A stretch of 64,000 nucleotides of DNA from Lycium barbarum (taxonomy: Eukaryota > Streptophyta > Magnoliopsida > Solanales > Solanaceae). This document shows, in pieces, positions 30,491 to 42,335 of this stretch. The stretch lies in assembly GCF_019175385.1 (NCBI RefSeq), contig NC_083338.1, positions 89,797,777 through 89,861,776 of the forward strand, written 5' to 3'. Numbering within the stretch: the first letter of the stretch is position 1; each line of letters opens with the position of its first letter. The notes under the pieces are model-generated. The model did no database searches. It was not told where the DNA came from and saw nothing but the letters and a program-made list of their open reading frames with translations. The position numbers and the translations under genes are program-made.

Positions 30491-30761
30491 TTATACCCTC
30501 GTATACGGTAATTCCATAACATCATAATTATCCCTCATAAAAAGATTATGCTCAAAACATACTAATAATTATAACTCAAGTTAATTCACAACTCAAAATA
30601 TCATCAAATGTATATTTTAACTTTTCCTCAAATTTTCTTCTCCTCAAATCTTAACATAATTACCCAAAAAACTCATAAACATGAAACTAAGATGAAAGCT
30701 TACCTCAAAATTCAAGAACACTTCAATTCCATGTTTACTCCTGCTTAAGAATACTCACCCA

Positions 30762-33616
30762 AAAGGATATAATTTGATTTTAGTGAATATGACTATGTTG
30801 GTTATGGAATCATTAATGTTAAGACTTCGGGGAAGGCCGAGGGTAAATTTGGAATTTCGGAAATTAGTTTCGAGAATTACAAAATGGGACGTTTTATGAA
30901 TTGGGCCAAGAAAAATTTGACACAAAGTTGAGGCCCAAAAACATGTGAAGTGGGGGGCCATGTCCAAGGCCCAAGCCTCTTCCTTAGTGATCATGTGCTA
31001 TGCACATGATCAATTATGTGGATATATATCAATTCACACTTAGTGATTATCAAGAACAAAGAACAAAAATCAAAGAACACCTCAAAAAGGGCATTCGGCC
31101 GAGAGTTAGAAAAGAAGAGAAAAAAATTTCCCAAGCTTTGTTGTTGATCCAAAAATCTTAGTTTCTATATAGTTGTGAAGTACTCAAGACCCTCTTCAGC
31201 GGGGTATAATTAGTTTGGCACGAGAACCTCGTTTGCGACAAGTCGGAAATTCAAGAAAAGGTAAGAATTTTGCCCCTCTAATGTTATAGAATTGATATGA
31301 ATGTGTTAAGGATTGGGAATAGACGAGAATCCCGTAACTTTGGTGTATATAGAAAGTCGTGGGTGTGTGTGTATATTGCATGTTGGCCGTGAGCCCTAGG
31401 AAGAAGAAAGTGATGTGAATTGATCTTGTTTAGTTTGTATAATGTGTTGTTGTGATCTTTATGTCGTAAATGATTGATTGATGAGTTAAATTGACGTTGG
31501 AAAATGATTTCGGACATTATCGGAAAGTGCATACCTTTGGTATAATTGTGTATATCATTGTATATTTAGGGTGCTAAAGACATTAAATATGAGTTATAGT
31601 TGATATTAATGAATTCGGAATGAAACGACGTAAGTTAGAATGTTCGTCGTGAATTTTCGATGTTTTGAAGAATTATGGAAAGTAATGGATTTTGGGGAAA
31701 TTTCGTGTATGGCTTGGATTGTATTTGGGATGTGATTGTATAAGTTTGAATGAGGAAATGAATACAATTATGTAGATATAGAGTTGGAGTTTTGGAAGTT
31801 TGAATGAAAGTTGCCAACTTAGGTAACAAAGTAGAACTTTGAAGCTAGAGTGGTTTGATTATTACTTGTGTTGTTTGATGATGTGTGGGCTGTTGTATTG
31901 ATGTATTTTGAGCCGAGCTAAGTCTCGGGGATGTTAGATTTATAGGGGAAATGCTGCCGAAATTTCGGTAGGCAAAAAATGAAGTTAAAGGCATTTTTAA
32001 GCCTAAGAATCTCAATTGGTAACTTTTACCATTTGCAGATTTCAGACGAAACGGGTCTTGACTTTTGGGAGAGCATACGACGTCTGTAAGGTATGTAAAG
32101 CTTCACACTCCTTCGTTTGGCATATCTTAGTATGATAGGCGAATATGAGAACTTCCGGAGCATTTCTGCTCCTCGAAACCCGATCCACAGAAAAGTTACT
32201 ATTCATTCAATTCAATTGAAGCCTAAGGGCTCTATTTTGGCTAGAATGCCACCACTCGTCCGAAACCTATCGAAATGTGGTCGGGTAACTTAGAAATGAT
32301 AATGTATGACCCTTTGGCCTATAAATGTTCAGAAAATATGTTCGCCACCTCAATTTGACTCGAGGTGGGCCCGCTAACCCTGATACGCCCTATTTGCCTT
32401 ATTGGGCTATCTTTGTGAATAAAGTTTTATATGATACTTTCGATTTTGGAACTCCCTCCTATGAGATATATTTGGAATATTATGATATGATAAGTTACGT
32501 TTTGAGCCATACGTACCACTTTGGAAACTTTTGTGAAACGGATCTTTGTATCGACTAAGTATTCGCTTATCTTGTGCTATGGAACGAATTGTAAAACTAT
32601 TATGTTTTGAAAGACTATTTTGAAGTATGATTTGCATTTGCTTGCTCACGACTCCGCTCGTGCCTTATTATGACTTCGTTCACCGGTTCCCGGGCCGGTT
32701 ATGATTCGTGCGCCTTATAATAATTCGGCCGTATGCTGTGTTACGGTTCCCGAGGCTTCGCCATAGGGCCGGGTTCCGTTTGGAGTTATGCTGTGATATG
32801 GCTCGTGATGCGATACGCTCACCTATGATTATGTTTGTGTTCGGGGATGTACGGAGATTTGAAACCTTCTGGTGTTATGCTGTGTGTGGCGCCAGCGTCG
32901 GAGTGGCGACCACGTTCCTGAGCGTTTGCATGATTTCGTTTGCATTATATATAAGTATATGATTTTGATACGGATTTTGACATACCGATTTGTATTCCAT
33001 TTTGTTATCTGATTTGCTTTCAGTTTTGATCGATATTTCTGTACTCCGTGCTTTACATACTCAGTACATATTTCGTACTGACCCCCTTTCTTCGGGGGCT
33101 GCGTTTTATGCCCGCAGGTACAGACATTGGTAATCCTCCACAGTAGGCTTCACTCTTTTCTATTCCGGGGTACTCCTCTTTGATCCGGAGTCCACTTTTG
33201 GTATAGACTCCTTTTGCTTTGTCTATATTCGGTATATTTGACTATTTGGGTACGGCGGGGCCCTGTCTCGCCATATGTCTTTGTTTTGAATTCGTAGAAG
33301 CCTGTAGTCATATATGTGGGATGATGGTCCTGTATGTGTTGGTTTGATTTCGTTTTCTGGTCTTAAAGCGGTCTGTTCATTATGATGGCCCCAAATGGCC
33401 CTTATGCTTACGTTTGCACTTTTGACCGGCGATGTCTATTCCGCCGCTCAGTTTGTATTTGATTTGTGCGACCGCTTAAGACATATTTCGATAAGTTATG
33501 TTTGATATGATTTTTATGAAATTCTGAAATAAGTTTGGATTTGGCAATGAATACGTAATTTAGTCTGGGTACCCAAGTAGGGTGCCAGTCGCGGCCCACG
33601 GGGCTGGGTCGTGACA
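30762..33616 (+). repeat. 5' LTR of element G, first 59 bp missing
   Basis: Homology with the 3' LTR starts at AAAAGGA (30762, matching 38841) and runs to GTCGTGACA at 33616. It contains a perfect palindrome at 30988-31012, TATA-like TATATAT (about 31023), the GGGGAAATGCTGCC plus CCGAAATTTCGG module (about 31945-31970), a donor-like site at 32091 and the GTACTGAC hairpin module at about 33051-33125. Loss of the LTR start removes the first part of U3 but leaves the palindrome and TATA-like box. Confidence 0.92.
30988..31012 (+). promoter_or_regulatory. Perfect inverted repeat upstream of TATA, element G
   Basis: TGATCATGTGC and its exact complement separated by TAT, about 10 bp before a TATATAT box. 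The same sequence is at 39068-39092 in the 3' LTR. Possible transcription-factor site. Confidence 0.6.
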
Positions 33617-33817
33617 AAAGTGGTATCAGAGCAGTTTGTCCTCGGAATGTCTACAGGCCGTGTCTCGTAGAGTCTTGTTTATCGATGTGTTGTGCACCAC
33701 ATCTATAAACAGGAAGCTACAGGGCATTTAGGATGTTACTTTCTTTGGAATCTTAGATCGTGCGATATAGCTGTGCTATTAGGATGATTTTGATCTGACT
33801 CGCCTTTGTGTTTGCAG
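32091..33817 (+). other. Predicted leader intron of element G
   Basis: The donor-like AAG|GTATGTAAAG is at 32091; the acceptor-like TTTGTGTTTGCAG ends at 33817, two bases before the gag ATG. The 1.73-kb interval includes the 5' LTR end and PBS. Inferred from motifs only. Confidence 0.45.
33621..33632 (+). other. Primer-binding site of element G
   Basis: TGGTATCAGAGC, four bases after the LTR end; an exact initiator tRNA-Met complement. Confidence 0.95.
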
Positions 33818-33819
33818 TG

Positions 33820-36800
33820 ATGCCTCCGAAGAAGGCAACGGCGGCCCAGAAGGGCAAAGCGAGGATGGGAGAGACTAGCCAGGCACAGCGAGCTACTCGG
33901 GCTCGTGTTTATGATTTGCCTGAGGATGTGCCTCATTCTGAGGGGTCTGCTACACCCCCACTAGTACAGCCTGGAGCAGGACCTTCCGCAGCTCCAGAGG
34001 TCCGTGTACCCGCACCTGAGACTCCAGCTCCTCCGCCAGGGGCGGAGGATAGGACCTTGAGAGAGGATGTACAGTTGTTGACCACATTGGTGGCAGGGCA
34101 GGCTCGCAGGCGCGGGCGGAGGGATGATGATGACGATGACAGGCGGGACAGCCTGAGAGTTCGGGAGTTTTTATTATGTGGCCCTCCAGAGTTCTTCGGG
34201 TCTAAGCCCGACGAGGACCCCCATGACTTTATTCGGGGGATGCGACGCTCACTGGACTTGGTCAGGGCTTCAGAGACCGAGTCGGTTGAGCTGGCTTCGC
34301 ACAGGCTTCGAGATGTGGCTACCCATTGGTACGAGACTTGGGAGCTGGCTAGAGGAGAGGGTGCCCCTCCAGCCACTTGGGATCAGTTTGTGACAGCATT
34401 CACCCGCCACTTTTTGCCCCCAGAGTTATGGCGGGCACGGGCTGATCGATTCTTATGTCTGCAGCAGAGGGGTCGGAGTGTTCGCGAGTATAACCTTGAG
34501 TTTGATTCTCTGGCCCGATATGCACCGGCCGTGGTAGCAGATATGTCCGATCGGATGCACAGATATGTTATGGGATTGGACCGGTATTTGGTTGATAGTT
34601 GTATGGCAGTGTCATTGCAAGCAGACATGGACATTGCCCGACTTCAGGCCTATGCGATGGGTATGGAGGACCGTCGTAGGTCTGATCCTTCTGGCAGAGA
34701 TCGAGATAGGAGGCCGCCCAAGAGGGCTAGGTCCGCAGGTTATTCTGGAGATTCTCGAGGCGGACAGCCTCAGCAGCAGCAGTCAGACAGACATTTTCCT
34801 TCGTCCGGCCGGAGTACTCAGTCAGGCAGCCAGAGATTCGATAGTACGGGACCGTCTGGGGCCGGTCAGAGCTCCAGAGTGGCAGGTTCACAGGTGTCCA
34901 GGGGTCCCAGCCAGGCCAGACCACCCAGGCCCCGTTGTCCTCATTGCGGGAAGTCTCATCCCGGGGAGTGTTACCGAGCGACTGGAGCTTGCTTTTCTTG
35001 TGGTGGTCAGGGCCACTTTATGAGAGACTGTCCATTGGCTAGCGGTTCTAGTAGTGTCGCTCAGCAGACAGGGTCAGCCGCCGGTTCTTCATCTGCTCCG
35101 TCTGTTGCACGCCCTGGAGGGCGAGGTATGCCAGCACCGGCAGGACGCGGTCGAGGCCGCGGTGGCGTTTCAGGTTCTAGCGGTCCCTCGAACCGCATAT
35201 ATGCTTTGGCCAGCCGCCAGGATCAGGAGGCTTCGCCAAACGTCGTCACAGGTACATTACTGGTTTTCTCCAGATCTGTATATGCATTGATTGACCCTGG
35301 CTCTACTTTATCATATATTTCCCCGCTCGTTGCTAGTAAGATTGGGATAGTGTCTGAGCCTATAGAGCCATTTGAGGTAGCTACGCCGGTTGGGGATTTT
35401 ATTGTAGCAAGACAGATCTATAGGGATTGTTCCGTGACCATTTATAATCGTAGCACTAAGGCTGATCTGATAGAGTTAGACATGTTTGAGTTTGATGTCA
35501 TTATGGGTATGGACTGGTTGTCTTCCTGTTATGCTAATGTCGACTGCCAGAAAAAGGTAGTCCGTTTTCAGTTTCCAGGGGAACCAGTTATAGAGTGGGT
35601 TGGATCTACGGCATCGCCGAGGGGTAAGTTTATTTCATACCTCAAGGCTAAGAAGATGATCCAGAAGGGGTATATCTATCATTTGGTTCGTGTGCACGAT
35701 ACTGCAGCAGAGGTACCTACTCTTCAGTCTGTTCCGGTCGTCAGTGAGTTTCCAGATGTATTTCCTGACGAGCTTCCTGGCCTTCCGCCTGAGCGGGAGA
35801 TTGATTTCACTATAGAGCTGATGCCGGATACGCAGCCTATATCTATTCCTCCGTACAGGATGGCACCAGCTGAGCTGAAGGAGTTGAAAGAGCAGCTGAA
35901 AGATTTGTTGGATAAGGGCTTTATCAGACCCAGCACATCACCCTGGGGAGCGCCGGTATTGTTTGTCAGAAAGAGAGATGGGTTATTGCGGATGTGTATC
36001 GATTACCGGCAGCTTAATAAGGTGACTATAAAGAATAAATATCCTCTCCCTCGGATTGATGATTTGTTTGATCAGCTGCAGGGCGCTAAATACTTTTCAA
36101 AGATAGATCTGCGCTCAGGTTATCATCAGGTGCGAGTACAGGAGTCAGATATCCCGAGATTGCTTTCAGGACCCGATACGGGCATTATGAGTTCAGAGTT
36201 ATGTCTTTCGGGCTGACTAATGCTCCAGCAGTATTTATGGATCTGATGAACCGGGTATTTTGGCCTTTTCTGGTTATGTTTGTTATTGTGTTTATTGATG
36301 ATATCTTGATTTACTCGCGATCAGCCGAGGAGCATTCAGATCATTTGAGGACGGTACTTGGCATTCTCCGTCAGCAGAAGTTATATGCTAAATTCTCTAA
36401 GTGTGAGTTCTGGTTAACTTCTGTGGCATTTTTGGGCCATATTGTCGGCGCAGACGGTATTCGGGTCGACACGCAGAAGATTGAGGCTGTGCAGAATTGG
36501 CCCAGGCCTACTACACCGACAGAGGTGTGCAGTTTTCTGGGATTGGCTGGGTATTATCGCAGGTTTGTGGAGGATTTTTCTTCTATTGCAGCACCACTGA
36601 CGAGGCTTACCCAGAAAGCAGCAAAATTCCAGTGGACAGACGCCTGCGAGCGCAGCTTTCAGATGCTGAAGGAGAGATTGATTACAACACCAGTTTTGGC
36701 CCTTCCAGAGGGATCTGACGGGTATGTTGTCTATTGTGACACCTCTGGTATTGGGATAGGATGTGTATTGATGCAGCACGGTCGAGTCATAGCCTATGCT

Positions 36801-38671
36801 TCCCGGCAGCTCAGACCGCACGAGAAGAACTATCCCACTCATGATCTTGAGTTGGCCGCGGTGATTCATGCTTTGAAGATTTGGCGGCATTATTTATATG
36901 GGGTCCATGTTGATATCTATACGGACCATAAGAGTCTCCAGTATATTTTTAGGCAGAAGGAACTAAATCTGCGGCAGCGGAGGTGGCTTGAGCTACTAAA
37001 GGATTACGACGTTGATATTCTGTATCATCTGGGGAAAGCCAATGTGGTAGCTGATGCGCTTAGCCGCAAGTCTGTGGGCAGTCTGGCTGATGTTCCCTTT
37101 GATAAGAGAGATTTGGTTCGTGATATTCATCAGCTGGCTAGCCTCGGAGTTCGTTTGATAGATTCTGGGATTTCTGTTCGTCCAGTTGCTGAGTCATCTA
37201 TTATGCAGGAGGTAAAGCAGCGCCAGTTTGAGGATCCTCTTTTGATTCAGTACAGAGATGTGGCCCTTAATAAAGCAAAGACTCAGTTTGAGATCTCGCC
37301 TGACGGAGTATTATTATACGACGGCAGGTTCTGTGTACCGGACGTTGCGGGCTTACGGCGGCAGATTATGGGCGAGGCCCATAATGCACGGTATTCTGTT
37401 CATCCTGGTTCCACTAAAATGTATCGGGATCTCAGGTGTTTGTATTGGTGGGACGGCATGAAGAAAGATATTGCTGAGTTTGTTAGTCAGTGCCCGAACT
37501 GCCAGCAAGTTAAGATCGAGCATTAGAAGCCCGGTGGATTATTACAGGAGATGGAGATTCCAGCCTGGAAATGGGAGATGATTAATATGGATTTCGTTGT
37601 TGGGTTACCGTGCACTCCATGCAGGTACGACTCTATCTGGGTTATTGTTGACAGGCTGACGAAATCAGCCCATTTCCTTCCGGTTCGGACTACCTATTCG
37701 GCTGAGGACTATGCCAGATTGTATATCAGAGAGTAGTCAGACTTCACGGAGTCCCTATATCTATTATTACTGACCGAGGTACCCAGTTTACAGCTAATTT
37801 CTGGAGGTCATTTCAGGAGGGATTAGGGACTCAGGTGAGCCTCAGTACAGCTTTTCACCCTCAGTCCGACGGACAGGCCGAGCGCACTATTCAGACGCTC
37901 GAAGATATGTTGCGGGCCTGCGTTATTGATTTTCGGGGCAGCTGGGATGATCATTTGCCGCTTATTGAGTTTGCCTATAATAACAGTTATCACTCCAGCA
38001 TCCAGATGGCTCCGTACGAGGCCCTTTATGGCAGGAAATGCAGATCTCCTATTGGTTGGTTTGACGTGGGCGAGACTAAGCTGATTGGGCCAGATGTGAT
38101 CCAGGAAGCTGTAGATAAGGTAAAGCTTATTCGAGAACGATTATTGGCTGCTCAGAGTCGACAGAAAGCTTATGCAGATAGACGACGTCGACCGTTAGAG
38201 TTCCAGATTGGCGACTGGGTATTCCTGAAGGTGTCGCCCATGAAGGGTGTCATGAGATTCGGTAGAAAGGGTAAGTTGAGCCCCCGGTACATTGGGCCGT
38301 ATCAGATCGTTCGAAAGATAGGTGAGGTCGCCTACGAGCTAGACTTACCATCCGACTTGGAAGTCGTACAGCCGGTGTTTCATGTGTCTATGTTGCGAAA
38401 ATGTATTGGTGATCCTTCCAGGATATTCCCAGTTGATGACATTCAGGTGACGGAGCAGTTATCCTATGACGAGCAGCCTGTATCTATTCTGGATCGACAG
38501 GTGCGGAGACTACACACTAAAGAAGTGCCCTCCGTCAAGGTCCTGTGGCGCAACAATAATCGGGAGGAGATGACTTGGGAGGCGGAGGACGAGATGAAAA
38601 GGAGATACCCTCACTTGTTCCCGACGTCCACAGGTAATCTAATTTTTTTTTCAGTTTGTTGTGTTGATTGA
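33820..38671 (+). pseudogene. gag-pol polyprotein of element G, three lesions
   Basis: This is the full Gag-Pol of a chromovirus. The ATG at 33820 (M-P-P-K-K) follows the acceptor-like TTTGCAG; the upstream in-frame GTG at 33808 is not a credible start. Order: Gag with a Gln/Ser-rich linker; CCHC knuckle C-F-S-C-G-G-Q-G-H near 34990-35034; protease I-D-P-G-S-T near 35290; RT from about 35850 with F-I-D-D at 36291-36302; RNase H about 36727-36990; integrase HHCC about 37380-37510, first Asp near 37588, second near 37772, Glu near 37884; chromodomain-type tail about 38522-38620. Lesions are a 1-base deletion near 36156, a stop TAG at 37524-37526 (one transition from CAG) and a 1-base deletion near 37734. 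All catalytic residues I could check are present. Confidence 0.95.
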
Positions 38672-38745
38672 TAAAATGAATTATGTATGTCATTATTAAA
38701 AAGGGACACTCCTGCCTTGATCATAAGACCTTATAAGACTAATTT

Positions 38746-38781
38746 AACATTCGGGGACGAATGTTCTTAAGGGGGGGAGAA
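38746..38781 (+). other. Polypurine tract of element G and adjacent hairpin
   Basis: AAGGGGGGGAGAA lies directly before the 3' LTR. The 8-bp stem AACATTCG/CGAATGTT with loop GGGA (38746-38765) precedes it. Confidence 0.88.
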
Positions 38782-41696
38782 TGTTATGTCCCGTGTTTTC
38801 GTATGATTGGAAATCGAGAAATAATTACGATTTGTGTGTTAAAAGGAAATAATTTGATTTTAGTGAATATGACTATGTTGGTTATGGAATCATTAATGTT
38901 AAGACTTCGGGGAAGGCCGAGGGTAAATTTGGAATTTCGGAAATTAGTTTCGGGAATTACAAAACGGGACGTTTTATGAATTGGGCCAAGAAAAATTTGA
39001 CACAAAGTTGAGGCCCAAAAACTTGTGAAGTGACCGGCCATGTCCAAGGCCCAAGCCTCTTCCTTAGTGATCATGTGCTATGCACATGATCAATTATGTG
39101 GATATATATCAATTCACACTTAGTGATTATCAAGAACAAAGAACAAAAATCAAAGAACACCTCAAAAAGGGCATTCGGCCGAGAGTTAGAAAAGAAGAGA
39201 AAACAATTTCCCAAGCTTTGTTGTTGATCCAAAAATCTTAGTTTCTACATAGTTGTGAAGTACTCAAGACCCTCTTCAGCGGGGTATAATTAGTTTGGCA
39301 CGAGAACCTCGTTTGCGACAAGTCGGAAATTCAAGAAAAGGTAAGAATTTTGCCCCTCTAATGTTATAGAATTGATATGAATGTGTTAAGGATTGGGAAT
39401 AGACGAGAATCCCATAACTTTGGTGTATATAGAAAGCCGTGGGTGTGTGTGTATATTGCATGTTGGCCGTGAGCCCTAGGAAGAAGAAAGTGATGTGAAT
39501 TGATCTTGTTTAGTTTGTATAATGTGTTGTTGTGATCTTTATGTCGTAAATGATTGATTGATGAGTTAAATTGACGTTGGAAAATGATTTCGGACATTAT
39601 CGGAAAGTGCATACCTTTGGTATAATTGTGTATATCATTGTATATTTAGGGTGCTAAAGACATTAAATATGAGTTAGAGTTGATATTAATGAATTCGGAA
39701 TGAAACGACGTAAGTTAGAATGTTCGTCGTGAATTTTCGATGTTTTGAAGAATTATGGAAAGTAATGGATTTTGGGGCAATTTCGTGTATGGCTTGGATT
39801 GTATTTGGGATGCGATTGTATAAGTTTGACTGAGGAAATGAATACAATTATGTAGATATAGAGTTGGAGTTTTGGAAGTTTGAATGAAAGTTGCCAACTT
39901 AGGTAACAAATTAGAACTTTGAAGCTAGAGTGGTTTGATTATTACTTGTGTTGTTTGATGATGTGTGGGCTGTTGTATTGATGTATTTTGAGCCGAGCTA
40001 AGTCTCGGGGATGTTAGATTTATAGGGGAAATGCTGCCGAAATTTCGGTAGGCAAAAAATGAAGTTAAAGGCATTTTTAAGCCAAAGAATCTCAATTGGT
40101 AACTTCGACCATTTGCAGATTTCAGACGAAACGGGACTTGACTTTTGGGAGAGCATACGACGTCTGTAAGGTATGTAAAGCTTCCCACTCCTTCGTTTGG
40201 CATATCTTAGTATGATAGGCGAATATGAGAACTTCCGGAGCATTTCTGCTCCTCGAAACCCGATCCACAGAAAAGTTACTATTCATTCAATTCAATTGAA
40301 GCCTAAGGGCTCTATTTTGGCTAGAATGCCACCACTCGTCCGAAACCTATCGAAATGTGGTCGGGTAACTTAGAAATGATTATGTATGACCCTTTGGCCT
40401 ATAAATGTTCAGAAAATATGTTCGCCACCTCAATTTGACTCGAGGTGGGCCCGCTAACCCTGATACGCCCTATTTGCCTTATTGGGCTATCTTTGTGAAT
40501 AAAGTTTGATATGATACTTTCGATTTTGGAACTCCCTCCTATGAGATATATTTGGAATATTATGATATGATAAGTTACGTTTTGAGCCATACGTACCACT
40601 TTGGAAACTTTTGTGAAACGGATCTTTGTATCGACTAAGTATTCGCTTATCTTGTGCTATGGAACGAATTGTAAAACTATTATGTTTTGAAAGACTATTT
40701 TGAAGTATGATTTGCATTTGCTTGCTCACGACTCCGCTCGTGCCTTATTATGACTTCGTTCACCGGTTCCCGGGCTGGTTATGATTCGTGCGCCTTATAA
40801 TAATTCGGCCGTATGCTGTGTTACGGTTCCCGAGGCTTCGCCATAGGGCCGGGTTCCGTTTGGAGTTATGCTGTGATATGGCTCGTGATGCGATACGCTC
40901 ACCTATGATTATGTTTGTGTTCGGGGATGTATGGAGATTTGAAACCTTCTGGTGTTATGCTGTGTGTGGCGCCAGCGTCGGAGTGGCGACCACGTTCCTG
41001 AGCGTTTGCATGATTTCGTTTGCATTATATATACGTATATGATTTTGATACGGATTTTGACATACCGATTTGTATTCCATTTTGTTATCTGATTTGCTTT
41101 CAATTTTGATCCATATTTCTGTACTCCATGCTTTACATACTCAGTACATATTTCGTACTGACCCCCTTTCTTCGGGGGCTGCGTTTTATGCCCGCAGGTA
41201 CAGACATTGGTGATCCTCCACAGTAGGCTTCACTCTTTGCTATTCCGGGGTACTCCTCTTTGATCCGGAGTCCACTTTTGGTACATACTCCTTTTGCTTT
41301 GTATATATTCGGTATATTTGACTATTTGGGTACGGCGGGGCCCTGTCTCGCCATATGTCTTTGTTTTGAATTCGTAGAGGCCTGTAGTCATATATGTGGG
41401 ATGAGGGTCCTGTATGTGTTGGTTTGATTTCGTTTTCTGGTCTTAAAGCGGTCTGTTCATTATGATGGCCCCAAATGGCCCTTATGCTTACGTTTGCACT
41501 TTTGACCGGCGATGTCTATTCCGCCGCTCAGTTTGTATTTGATTTGTGCGACCGCTTAAGACATATTTCGATAAGTTATGTTTGATATGATTTTTATGAA
41601 ATTCTGAAATAAGTTTGTATTTGGCAATGAATACGTAATTTGGTCTGGGTACCCAAGTAGGGTGCCAGTCGCGGCCCACGGGGCTGGGTCGTGACA
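38782..41696 (+). repeat. 3' LTR of element G (2915 bp)
   Basis: From TGTTATGTCCC at 38782 to GTCGTGACA at 41696, complete. It carries the same internal landmarks as the 5' LTR: palindrome at 39068-39092, donor-like site at 40171, GTACTGAC module near 41140. No genes are seen. Confidence 0.95.
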
Positions 41697-41847
41697 GGGT
41701 TATGTTAAAAAAATGAAATAAAATTGACCAAAATTGTCATATAGACTTGTAGGAATATATCTGCATGTTATGGAAGTTTTGGGAATGTTCTAGGGGGTTA
41801 GGGAAGGTTTGAGGGGTGTTTGGATGAATACAAAAGGGGTAAAACCC

Positions 41848-41955
41848 CTTTTATAGTGTTCTAGTGTCAGTTGCCACCGACCTAGCAGCGCGCGTGTCGC
41901 GCACTGTAGTTGTGGATGTCGCACTGCAGCTGTGCGTTTCTGCTCAGCCAGCTTG
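41848..41955 (-). promoter_or_regulatory. TATA box and U3 word array of LTR F
   Basis: On the minus strand TATAAAAGGGG (41855 downwards) is followed by a small GGGGTTTTACCCC hairpin. Directly upstream (41880-41955) is a cluster of short CGCGC and TGCAGTGCG words. The layout is the same as in E and B. Confidence 0.55.
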
Positions 41956-42335
41956 ACTCGTAACGTCCATAATGCTCTACTGCGACGTCATATTGACGAG
42001 CGATTTATTGCGTTGGAAACTAGACTTCACGAACTTCAATTTAGGGTTTAACTTAACTTCAAAACTCTTTATATACTTAAAGAAAGAATATCCCCAAGTT
42101 GGCTCATTTTTATCGTTCAAAGTACGCTCATCTTCTTCCAAGGTCATACTAACTCAACTTCTTCCACCCATTTCCTTATAGGACCTTCTGGAATTCCTCA
42201 TTTGCCACCTTTACTCATAAAACATACTTGGTAATGCTTCGTCCCTTATACTCCAAAGTTGTTTTACTTAGCCATGGTTCAACATACCTACGCTCAAATT
42301 TGATAAGTACTTCTCCGCAAGTACGGTGTTTAACA

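Larger units (their letters stand above)
30762..41696 (+). mobile_element. Element G: nearly intact Ty3/gypsy chromovirus
   Basis: A 10.9-kb plus-strand element inserted in LTR F. It has a 5' LTR (30762-33616), PBS, a long gag-pol (33820-38671), a polypurine tract and a 3' LTR (38782-41696). The 5' LTR lacks its first 59 bp compared with the 3' LTR, so no target duplication can be read. The LTRs are almost identical by eye and the coding region has only three lesions, making this one of the youngest insertions in the window. Confidence 0.95.
28384..42335 (-). mobile_element. Solo LTR F, itself split by a MITE and by element G
   Basis: It begins TGTCACGACTC at 28384 and ends GTGTTTAACA at 42335; on the minus strand it starts TGTTAAACACC. 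It is flanked by the duplication CATCT (28379-28383 and 42336-42340). Removing the MITE and G leaves about 2.2 kb, one LTR with no interior, so it is a solo LTR formed by LTR-LTR recombination. The host pieces are 28384-28544, 29346-30761 and 41697-42335. It holds the GTACTGAC module (about 29625-29672), the TAGCATCTCCC module (about 30298-30335) and a promoter near 41850. Confidence 0.85.

Noticed and set aside
33933..34376. 147-codon frame on the minus strand
   Set aside because: It is antisense to gag of element G and has no independent domain.
36414..36890. 158-codon frame on the minus strand
   Set aside because: It is antisense to RT/RNase H of element G.
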